From Venturia oleaginea (Eukaryota; Ascomycota; Dothideomycetes; Venturiales; Venturiaceae): a stretch of 64,000 bases of DNA. The translations under genes were made by a program, and so were the position numbers. Shown piece after piece: positions 43,719 through 53,232 of the stretch. Within the stretch, counting starts at the first letter, position 1, and each line of letters begins with the position of its first letter. The stretch is taken from assembly GCA_013176395.1 (NCBI GenBank), contig JABMLP010000023.1:1-64000 (forward strand), read 5' to 3'. The notes below the pieces were generated by a model that saw only the letters and a program-made list of their open reading frames with translations, ran no database searches and was not told the origin of the DNA.

Positions 43719-45404
43719 CTTCGAGTTAATATACTCAAGAAGTCCGTTCTCGTCATTGTAATGACAATACGTAATGATGGTAGCGATTAAGCCTTACGGG
43801 CTCGATGAAAAGTCGTTCAAAAGACCTTGACTAAAGGGGATTTGTGGCTGATGACACAATGTAGGTATGACTCCCCACCTCCTATTGTGCCGCATACGCG
43901 TATCGACCTCCAGTATAATCATATTGAGAACGACTGCGAATTCCAAAGTAGGCCACCTCACTCATTCCTCTCCAACTCTCATCGAGTATACATCGTCTCA
44001 AGCTCTCCCAAGATCTCAAAATGCGTTCTGATGAAATAGGGCTATGCAGGAAAGTATTCATTGAAGACTTAGAAACAGCTTGTGGAGGGAAGAAAAGATT
44101 GAATGGCTTACTACCTCAAACGATGGCATAAAGCCTGACTATATACACACAACTGTAGAAACCTCTAGAATGTATGAGGTCATTGCAGATCCTCAGTGTG
44201 GAGTATATGAACTTCACACCGCCCAATCATGTCAGCTCAATCGACCTCATATCCTCAGATACCATACAGTCTTTCCAAATTCCTACACTCGATCACCAAA
44301 AAAACCAGATCAGCCAGAAGCACTGCCACCATTCGATTGGAAAGATTTAGGCGCGACTCGTTCCGTTAAATTTGTCATGATCGGTGGTTTGACTATTATC
44401 GGAAATATGGAGATGATTTTCTATGCGAAGATTCTGATGAGGAGGATGGGTTGGGAGTCGAAGGAGGTGGAAGAGAAAGAGTAGAGTAGAAATCGCGAAG
44501 AGTATAGCCTTGTAGAATATTATAGTAAAGGTGGATCATTGTATGATAATACTATGGCAGCATCCTAACCATTCATAAGACTTTGGAACGAGAAATATTC
44601 GCATCTCAGATTGTAACATATGATTCCATGAGTTTCTTGAATGCTTAGAGAGTTATCAACCGCTTGAAGCATTCCTGTGCTCGACCCCGGGGTGCGTAGC
44701 ACCAGCCTGATCGAGCCTGGTGGCAGAATCTGGGCGGTGTAGGTAAACACATCCGCCCTCCGCCCTCAGCCCACATCATGAGATGCTTTCAGTATCAACA
44801 ACGCATCGATCCCGTCCAAATTGTGCCGTCACATAGTCCACGCTGCTACCAACACCGGTGTCTGCCATGTAGTTGTGGAGGCTTAGAAAGGGCGCAAAGT
44901 AGGCGATATGTGCACAGGCTTGTGCCCCTATCAGTGTTATAGCCTCGGAATCACCCTTTGCTTAGCACTTGCAGGAAGGAAATCAGTTTTCACCAATCAA
45001 CAGGCTGAGACTTGGCGTTGCACAGTTTCTGTGGGCTTAGCCGAGTGAAAGGGCAGATGCGAACTGTGTGCTGATAGGTAATAATGCAGGACCGATCCGG
45101 CGCAGCCCGTTATTATGGGCTTAAAAGGGCGCTCCCGACGAAAATTGATCCAGCTGTCAACGAAGAAGACTAAAATCATAGGGACATATATATTCAACAT
45201 GATTGACCCATGAATTTCTTTCGCAACGAAGCTCTTCCAAATTTTGTATATCAACAATGAGGCCACTCGTGAAATGGATAGAAGGCATGCCCAAAGTTAG
45301 CACGCACTCTATCCATGTCACGAGTAAGTCACCTGGTCAGAGTATACTCTTCCACTTATCGTATTTACAATTGCTAGTTTCCACTTCCCACCGTCGACTT
45401 TCAG
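43719..45404. other. mostly non-coding; see weak ORF at 44080-44484
   Basis: Apart from the weak membrane-protein frame, no gene is supported. Between 45257 and 45404 a first exon of the zinc-finger gene should lie, but no donor-acceptor pair that I tried clearly keeps frame. Confidence 0.3.
44080..44484 (+). CDS. hypothetical protein with one possible TM segment
   Basis: The frame is open for 134 codons but has no ATG at its start; an upstream exon beginning at an ATG near 44024 is possible. A hydrophobic segment (FVMIGGLTIIGNMEMIFYA) lies near the C-terminus, followed by a charged tail. No family is recognised. Confidence 0.25.
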   Translation: MWREEKIEWLTTSNDGIKPDYIHTTVETSRMYEVIADPQCGVYELHTAQSCQLNRPHILRYHTVFPNSYTRSPKKPDQPEALPPFDWKDLGATRSVKFVMIGGLTIIGNMEMIFYAKILMRRMGWESKEVEEKE

Positions 45405-46432
45405 TTGGCCGACGACCAGTACGGCCTTCTCTTGGGCCGAACCGATGATGCTCCAGTTCCCAATCCTGCTGTCAGGCCCGACTTGTTTCCTCCTATCTCC
45501 CATGCCGAATTCATTGAGTGTTATTCGCAGTCGCCACAAGAACTGCAGCTCAACAGCAATGTCACTCTGGACAGAGGCATCTACCTAGAGACGAGAGATT
45601 TCTTCAGGACAGATTGGGGGTTGGCGTCCCCAGTCAATGCTGTGATTGATGCTTATCCCTCCGAGGACTCGACCATCCTCATGCCCAGTGCGTGGCAGCC
45701 AGAGACTTCAGTCTTCAGCAGCTTAGACTTGCCACCAGTCGATCCTGTCCTCGAATTTTATCACATCACTTCGAATGAGTCTGTGAACGATCGTGCTACG
45801 CAGAGACACATGGCACCCTCGACGATCGATTCAACCAGCTTTCAGTTTGACATCAGCCCAGAGAACTTCTATCAACAGGGGTTCAGCTACGAATTTCCGA
45901 TGCAGTATCATGAAGCTCAGCCTTGGACTTCGCTTTACGATAATCAACATACATGGGCGGAAATCATAGGTTCGCCTACCCCTTTCGTTAGCAGCCAAGG
46001 GTTTGCTACTGAAAAGAATGGGTTCAGGTGAGCATATATTCTCATCAATATCAGAGTCCGACGTTGAGCGTCAAGGATTGAGACATACTTGGAGGTTAAC
46101 ACCACGACCGGGCCTCAGCTATCCTAATTGTACCGCAATCAGCTAATTCAGGCTTCAGTGAGGAATTTGAGAGCACGAAGGACACTTCCAGCATTTCCGT
46201 CGATTCGCACACACCATCACCGGGCTCCTCCAGTGGATCGAACGCAGCTTCGCGATTCGTATGCCACTATCCTCTGTGTCGAAAAACCTTTGCCCGCCGG
46301 AGCGATCGTGACCGCCACGCGCGCAAGCACGACGATGAAAAGGAGTTCGCTTGTGGGCAATTTCCATGCACCAGGAAGTTCTATCGTAACGACAAACTGC
46401 AGGACCATCTGAAGAAGATACATGTGTGTTGA
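45405..46432 (+). CDS. C2H2 zinc-finger protein, 5' end unresolved
   Basis: Two exons (45405-46027 and 46159-46432, GTGAGC donor, second CAG used as acceptor) join in frame to 298 codons. The N-terminal ~230 residues are acidic and Ser/Gln/Tyr-rich without a known domain. The C-terminus has two adjacent C2H2 fingers: C-x4-C-x12-H-x3-H and C-x4-C-x12-H-x4-H, ending two residues before the stop. It is probably a nuclear transcription factor. The first exon starts after an AG acceptor rather than with ATG, so an upstream exon is missing from this call. Confidence 0.7.
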
Positions 46433-47155
46433 CGGCGCGATGGCCGAAGGTCGAGTTTAGCATGTTGTAGTCTGGGGGTCCCTTTGACATGGCCGGATTT
46501 TGTGTTCGTTGTCAAAATGAATACATATCGTAATTTTCGATCCTTCTCTCACACCAGTAACGCTTGTTGTTCGCACTGACAGTCGCATACTCACACTACG
46601 TGGTTTCGTCCCTTTTAGAAGCCGAGCCTTGACGATTTTTGTTTGTCTTCTCTGAAAAGAACGCTGAGTTGCTTGACGACGGGTGGAATTGCCTTCGTTT
46701 CTTCTAGGGCTGTTTTGTTGATGATGTTGTCGGCGAGGAATAAGGCGCTTCTCGTCCTTGTTTTGTTGCTACTCAACCTACAATTGGTCACATATTGACT
46801 TCTCCCCTGTGATTCCTCCGAGCAATGCCCATTGCTCGATGGTGATGGAGAATATGTGGAGGGGATGAGGGGGAAAGGTGAGTTCGGAGAGGAGGCAGAA
46901 TGGTACGGAGCTAATGCCCGGGGATAAAACGTGTTGAGGTCACGACCTACGCTATTACCCAAGATGGACGCATATCGGCAATCACACCAGTCAGCTCCGA
47001 GTCCTATCAACGTCTCCCACGATTCTCATCACTCGCATTGCATCGTGAAGCAAACTGCAATGGACATAAGAGTTTGTGATTTTCCTTGAGCCTTCCACAA
47101 CCCTCGTTTTGGTTGAGGAAGCAGCAGTTGACAGCATTGTCATCCCCGCCCCCGC
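46433..47155. other. intergenic, nothing recognised
   Basis: 3' flank of the zinc-finger gene and promoter of the GH36 gene. A minus-strand frame at 46615-47010 has no domain. Confidence 0.35.
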
Positions 47156-49922
47156 ATGGCACAGATCACCTTCAATCTTCCCGAACGAATTGTCGCCTGG
47201 CCTGGAAACAAAAACAAATCAGATCACGAAATAACCACCAGAGAAATGTTCGCCAAACTCGTTTGCAATCCTCCACTAGGACAGGCAACTGTCATTCCCC
47301 CAGGCACCGAATCCGTGACATTCTCTGTCCTATTAGAGGTTGACCCCGCATCGCAAAGGCAATGGCAAATCGCTTTATGGCACGACTTGGGAGGGCCTGA
47401 CGACGAGTGGAAGTCGGCCGATTTTCAAGAGGTCAATACAGATCATGAAATTGTATGCTGTACATCAACAATGGGCTGTAGATATTGCACTAACATAATC
47501 TCAGCTTCATGTCGAATGCTCATCTTCGCCAAATCAGAACCGGCGGCGCATGTTCACCTTGGAACTTCCTGGAAAACCAAGCAGCGAAGAATCTTTTGTC
47601 CGATTCACTATCAAATTTCGTCCCGATAACGACTCTCCCTGGAAATGGGCTCGGGATCATACTTCACTCAACGATGGTGTCCTTTACTATCAGGCCTCTA
47701 GTTTCAAACAGCAAGAGCTTTCTCATTACCTTAATGGAATCGACTCAGATCTCACAGTTGAGAAAATAGCAGCCGAGACTCCCGATACTTCTCTTTGGTC
47801 TTTAACTGCCCCAGTGGCACCGGCTGTTGGAGACGATTCCGGCTTCTCCACTCGCAACTTGGGCATTCCGTTCAACTTTACTCGCTGGTTTGCACTCGTA
47901 CGTCTCTGGCTCCCATGGATAGCACCCAGACATGGCCAAGGAAAATTTTGCCCCGATAAAGATGCTATTCTGGCATCATTTCTGCGTCATGACGGGCTTC
48001 ACGTTGTGGTTCTCGCAATAAGTGGGGTGGACGACGTTCTTACCGTGCTGAAATACAATGAAGAAGGAAGTGTTACCATTGAGGGCAAGAATGACAATGA
48101 AGAGCCAGGTATCAGCCGTGTTATCGTCGCTGTTGCTTCGACATTTGAAATTGCGAATGCAGCAGTAATGTATCAAGCTCGCAGAATTGTGATGGCATAT
48201 GCCGAAAAGACTGGAGAACTTGAAGCCGAGGTCGAAGCGATGAAGATAGCTGATGTCAAACCCGAGTGGTTGGAGGGCTGGTCTGATGGTTTTGCCTTCT
48301 GTACCTGGAACAGTCTGGGACAAGACTTGACCGAGGATAAAATCTACGCTGCGCTCGATTCACTTGAAAAGAACGACATCAAGATCACGAACTTGATCAT
48401 TGACGACAATTGGCAAAGTCTTGATAATAAAGGCAAGAACCAAATATATCGTGGAATGACCGAATTCGAAGCCAACAAGAAAGGATTTCCACAAGGTTTG
48501 GCACACACCGTCAGCAAGATTCGCAAAGACCATCCGAGCATCCAGCACGTCGCTGTATGGCATGCACTCATGGGCTATTGGGGGGCGATCGCGCCCGAAG
48601 GAAAGCTTGCTAAAGAGTATAAAACTGTGAAGATCAACGGTCCAGACTGGGTTGCCATTGACCCTGAGGATATCATGCGATGGTACAACGACTTCTATTC
48701 CTTCCTGTCATCGAGCGGAGTAGACTCTGTCAAGACCGATGCGCAATTCATGCTCGATCAGCTCGGCTCAGCGAAGGATCGCCGTCATCTCATCCGCGCT
48801 TATCAGGACGCATGGTCTATTGCGAATTTACACCACCTTTCTGCTCGAGCAATCTCATGCATGTCTCAAACTCCTCAGATATTGTTCCATTCGCAGCTAC
48901 CCTCAAACAAACCAAAACTACTCGTGCGAAACTCGGACGATTTCTTCCCAGATATCGACAGCAGTCATCCATGGCACGTTTTCTGCAATGCCTACAATTC
49001 TCTTTTCACTCAACATCTTAATGCTTTGCCTGATTGGGACATGTTCCAAACCTCACATCCTTGGGCCGGTTTCCACGCTGCAGCTCGATGTGTTTCCGGA
49101 GGTCCCATTTACATCACAGACAGCCCTGGTCAACATGACATTGATCTGATCAAGCAAATGACTGCCAAAACACCCCGCGGGAAGACCGTCATCCTCCGCC
49201 CACACCGGTTGGGAAAAAGCTCTCAAGCGTACATTGGCTACGATGAACAGCAGATGCTTAAGATTGATACTTACGTTGGCATGTCTCGTACTGGTGTCAG
49301 TATCTTGGGCGTCTTCAATGTGTCGAAAAACCATCTCACGGAAATTTTGAGATTGGACGATTTCCCTGGGACTGAGAAGGGCGAATACATTATTCGTTCT
49401 CATGTCGGTGGGAAGTGTACCAAGCCGACAAAACAGGGCGATAAGAAGATTAGTGTCTGCACTGAGCTTGGTATTAAAGGATATGACATCCTTTCTGCTT
49501 ATCCAGTATTGGGTCCTTTCAAGGTTAAGTCTGGTGGAGTTTCTGTTGCACCTCTTGGTCTTGTTGGTAAGATGACTGGAGCGGCTGCGATCGTGAATAT
49601 AGACACTGTTGTTGAGACAAATGGTCGGTTGCGGATCTGGATTAGCTTGAAGGCTTTCGGTATCTATGGTGAGTTTCCACCCCCCTCGCCAAACTTCTTC
49701 AACTAACTTGTTCTAGGTATCTACATCTCCGATCTCGCGAAACGCTCAATCAAAGACGATTTCATGGGACTTTTGTTTGGAAAGCCAATTCCTTTGCATT
49801 GTGTCAAGAGAAGCGAATCCGACGGAAACGTGCTGGAAATTGATATCGAGACAGCCTGGAAGGAGAGTGAACAGAAGGCCGGTTGGAGCAACGAAGTCAA
49901 CGTTGAGTTCTTTATTGCTTAG
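47156..49922 (+). CDS. GH36 raffinose synthase / Sip1-like alpha-galactosidase
   Basis: Exons 47156-47452, 47505-49668 and 49717-49922 join in frame to 888 residues; no signal peptide, so intracellular. The raffinose synthase-type core is clear: CTWNSLGQDLTEDKI, LIIDDNWQSL with the catalytic-site Asp pair, HVAVWHALMGYWGAI, SSGVDSVKTDAQF with the KxD nucleophile motif, and DWDMFQTSHPWAGFHAAARCVSGGPIYITDSPG. Plant relatives transfer or hydrolyse galactosyl groups of raffinose-family sugars; fungal members are usually annotated as alpha-galactosidases. Specificity cannot be decided from sequence. Confidence 0.93.
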
Positions 49923-50108
49923 GGAGGAAATATTTGGGATTCAGAGTGCACGCAAACAGGGCGTATGGGAAAAAAAGTCCCTAGTTGATGATAAAGGGCC
50001 GGGGTTATTCAGAACAACATCAATCCTACACATCTGTCAACCAAAACCCATCCTACCCATCCCATAATCGATAAATACCCACCTCCCCCACCGCAGCTCA
50101 CCCAAGAC

Positions 50109-50597
50109 CTAAAAATAAGCCAAAGGATTCGTCTCATTCCCCGTCTTGGTCGCCATAACATCCCAATGCTCCACAATACAAGTCCCCTCAAACCTCAAAA
50201 TATCAACAACAGAACTCGTCGCCACCTTCCCATCCACGCCCGGTCCCACACTCTTATAATGCACGAACCCGACGTTCCCCTGCACCGCCGTCCTCAAGAT
50301 TTCATAGGTCCCGGTGGGAATCGCGCGCGTCAGGAAATCGATGGCGACTTGGCGGCCGGAGAGGGCGAAGGGGTTGTGTTGGATGTAGTTCTCGGCGACG
50401 TGGGTTAGGAAGGCGGTTTTTGGGTCCCGGTTTGTCAGGAAAGTGGTTAGGAATTGGGTGAAGATTTTGGTTTGTTCTTGGTTTGTTGATGGGCGGGGGG
50501 GACAGTAGGGGGGGTTTTGTTGTTGGGGGTGGAGGGATGATGCTTTTGCGAGGGTGAGGGTTGTTGTTAGGGTTATGAGGGTGGAGAGGAGTTTCAT
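50109..50597 (-). CDS. secreted SnoaL/NTF2-like protein
   Basis: Single-exon protein of 162 residues. A signal peptide (MKLLSTLITLTTTLTLAKA) leads into a SnoaL-like NTF2 fold: TQFLTTFLTNRDPKTAFLTHVAENYIQHNPFALSGRQVAIDFL, then GFVHYKSVGPG and VDILRFEGTCIVEHWDV. The YIQHNP and EHWDV motifs are typical of this family. Bacterial SnoaL members cyclise polyketides, but fungal secreted ones have no established role. It is convergent with the GH36 gene, less than 200 bases away. Confidence 0.85.
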   Translation of the reverse strand: MKLLSTLITLTTTLTLAKASSLHPQQQNPPYCPPRPSTNQEQTKIFTQFLTTFLTNRDPKTAFLTHVAENYIQHNPFALSGRQVAIDFLTRAIPTGTYEILRTAVQGNVGFVHYKSVGPGVDGKVATSSVVDILRFEGTCIVEHWDVMATKTGNETNPLAYF

Positions 50598-51033
50598 TGT
50601 TCTTGTCTTTGATGGCGCTGGGGTTGTTTGGTTATTGTTGTTTGGTTATTGCTGTTTGGTTATTGTGTTGGATGGGGCTTTGGACGGTTTTGGATTTGGT
50701 TTTTCTTGGGCTTTTGATGGTTGAGAGGGTTTTGTAGGGATTGGTGAGGTGGGATGCAGGTACCCTTTTTTTGCTTTGCTTTGCTTGAGTAGGCTAAGCT
50801 TGGTGGTTCGTCCGAGTTGCCGGATTTGTTGTCAGTTTTTCATTATAACCACCTCCGCAGAATGGTGGAATCGGGAGTAGACGCCGGCAATGAGCTTTGA
50901 TGGGCGGATACGATGTGATCACCTCTCTGATCATGGCAAATCTCCCGAGAGTACTGAAAATTGCTTGTATTGCACCTCACTGCCATTATTTATTTTGTTG
51001 TGGGTGGACTTGAGGATGGGACGCAACGGGATA
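50598..51033. other. intergenic, nothing recognised
   Basis: G/T-rich sequence directly upstream of the SnoaL-like gene (50600-50750), otherwise featureless; presumably its promoter. Confidence 0.35.
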
Positions 51034-51181
51034 TTGTATTTTTGAGGTTAACGAGGATATTGGCAACCTGCGATTGAGTGGTTTTCTGGAAACCCAAGAC
51101 AGTTGCTGAGCAAGACCCACCATGATTTTCATTGGATTTTCATGGGATTCTGATTGTTGCATCTGGACACTTCATATTTAG
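51034..51181. mobile_element. MITE-like relic related to 11276-11593
   Basis: Starts TTGTATTTTTGAGGTTAACG, matching the left terminus and first ~150 bases of the element at 11276, including CAACCTGCG, GAGTGGTTTTC and TTTTCATGGGATTCTGATTG. The right half is absent. Confidence 0.6.
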
Positions 51182-51663
51182 TACTGTGGTAGCTGTGAAG
51201 ATAAACGTTAGTTGCCACCCAATATGCAGCAATCCTTTAAGCTTGATATAGCCGTAGATCTCACATTTCTAGCGTTTCGTACAGTCACACAAGCAGAATT
51301 TGATTCGCTCTCTAAATACACTATCCTCACCACTTTGTATGCATCCCTCTTGCATTGATGACGTCTTGGCAGCGCTGGGCATTGTACAAAGGGTGTCCCA
51401 TAGAAATTCTGGTGTAATAGCCTCATTGTCATGATCGAACTATGTTGGTATTCGAATGCAGTTAAACGTAGTTAAATGTGGTGGTTCTGCTCGATCAGGT
51501 CTAGCGCGAGACTGGTCGCAAGTACTTAGACTCGTCTCTACCTCTTAGTTAGCTCCTCATCCTTACAACTTCGCACATCCCATAGAATTCAAGTCATGCT
51601 TCCAAGTCAAGTCCAAGGTCAAACGTGACACTCATTCCAGGCCTGCTGCACAATACGCCTTGA

Positions 51664-51912
51664 TCATGGATAAGAAAACTGCTTATCCACGTAATTATCC
51701 TCAATCCACTGCTTCATCTTATTCCAAACTGTCTCAATCGGGCTCACATCTGGAGAATATAGCCAAAAGATAAGCCGAACCCCAATTTGTACAAGAGCCT
51801 CTTGAGTAATAGAACCGCTGTGCCCTGGGGCATTATCCTGCATTAAATAGAGGTGTGGATGTTGTTGTAGGAAGCGGTATACTTTAGGGACAATCCTCTC
51901 CGTATAGGACTC
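51664..51912 (-). pseudogene. Tc1/mariner transposase C-terminal fragment
   Basis: An 82-residue frame on the minus strand ending in a natural stop contains the DDE-3 signatures LMQDNAPGHS and SPDVSPIETVWNKMKQWI of Tc1-type transposases. Its upstream continuation is cut at 51927 by the gypsy LTR, and the missing N-terminal half is not found on the far side of that retroelement. Sequence at about 51200-51450 may be the 3' end of the same element, but its terminus was not identified. Confidence 0.8.
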
Positions 51913-51927
51913 CTATTACAAGGTTGA

Positions 51928-52121
51928 TGTTATGGGCATGGCCCATGGTTGGTATAGGCTAAGAGCCTAAGCCTGATTGAGCCTAGTATAGAGAAAGAAC
52001 CTCATTGAGGTTCTCTGTTTGTAGATACCTTCACTCTTTAACTGAATCTAAACAATCTTTGGCTACGAGTATGCTGCGTCTTTCCAGCTACCGTCCCGTA
52101 ATATAGATTCAGTTCTTTACA
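51928..52121 (+). mobile_element. gypsy 5' LTR, right copy
   Basis: About 194 bp from TGTTATGGGC to TTTACA, preceded by AGGTTGA of the Tc1 fragment; the left copy is preceded by different sequence. 3' boundary inferred from the CA rule. Confidence 0.65.
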
Positions 52122-52137
52122 AACCTAGGTGTACTTG

Positions 52138-53232
52138 ATGCGTAGCAACAGTACCCTATCGACTCCTACAACCTACACCCCTACTACCGACGACGACCCA
52201 ATCGCGAGCATTACGCAAGGAATCGACAAACTCTCAATGGCTCGAGCAAATTCGCCTGACACCGTACAACAATTGGTGGCAGCTCTGACCGCAGTCAGTG
52301 TTGATGGGAACACCGGTGCAAAAGCTATTGCATGGCCTAAATGGGACGGGAAAAGAGACAACTACACGCTGTTCAGATGGCAGATCAAGACAAAAATCAC
52401 TGTTGAAAATGGGAAGCTTGGAAGCAATCAAGGAATATGCGCGAACATCTTCAACGGGCTTCCGACAGAGAAACAACAACGCGTCATCCAATGGCTAAGC
52501 AATGGAGAGCAACATGACAACTACGAACCCGAGTCCTTTATCAAGCATATGGACGACAAGTTCTTAGATCATGAAGCGGAAGCTAAAGCTCTCGACGAGC
52601 TGAACAAGATTAGCCAAGGCAGCAGACAACCGTTCGAAGACTTCCGCCAGCAGTTCGAACAACTGACATCGCAAGCTGGATCCCTAGCGCCGCAAAGAGC
52701 CTCAAAGATCACTATCATGAACAACGCGCTCAACTACTCCCTCCAACAGACCTTGAAATCAGTGCGATTGTCCAGGGACGACTACGACACTTACGTAAAA
52801 GATGTACAGTACTTCGCGACGAAGACAGAGGCTCTATTCCACCAACGCCGCTATCCAAGTACGGATAAGGAGACGCCAACGACTCGAGGGAGGCCACAAT
52901 CACCCCAAACAGTCAGTCGTGACGCAGAAGGCGATGTCGAAATGACTGGCATCAACGCCCTTTCAGCGCAGATCGCAGCACTGATAGCTCGGGTCGATAC
53001 ACTCGGAAAGGATGCGAAGAAGGACCGACGACCTAGAGCGAAATGGCGATCCCAAACAGAGTTCTTGGCACTTATACAAGCGGGCAAATGCGGGCGCTGT
53101 AAGAAGCCCAAGCACCACCCGAACGTATGCGAATTCCGACCAGCAACACGTCCAAAGACTCAGGTCACTGCGGTAATCACACAGCATACCGATGACTCCC
53201 TACAGGAAGCCTCATCAGAGTCGGAAAACTAG
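52138..53232 (+). CDS. gypsy gag, right copy
   Basis: 364 residues from the first ATG, with the CCHC knuckle described for the left copy. The 3' end reads TCG GAA AAC TAG; sliding back one base at AAC would enter the pol frame. Arg at about residue 73 where the left copy has Thr. Confidence 0.85.
   Translation: MRSNSTLSTPTTYTPTTDDDPIASITQGIDKLSMARANSPDTVQQLVAALTAVSVDGNTGAKAIAWPKWDGKRDNYTLFRWQIKTKITVENGKLGSNQGICANIFNGLPTEKQQRVIQWLSNGEQHDNYEPESFIKHMDDKFLDHEAEAKALDELNKISQGSRQPFEDFRQQFEQLTSQAGSLAPQRASKITIMNNALNYSLQQTLKSVRLSRDDYDTYVKDVQYFATKTEALFHQRRYPSTDKETPTTRGRPQSPQTVSRDAEGDVEMTGINALSAQIAALIARVDTLGKDAKKDRRPRAKWRSQTEFLALIQAGKCGRCKKPKHHPNVCEFRPATRPKTQVTAVITQHTDDSLQEASSESEN

Larger units (their letters stand above)
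34634..51927. other. 17.3-kb single-copy spacer of the inverted repeat
   Basis: The two arms face each other across this segment. Its two ends do not match each other: the left flank of the LTR is the promoter of a small secreted protein gene, the right flank is a Tc1 transposase fragment. Confidence 0.9.
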
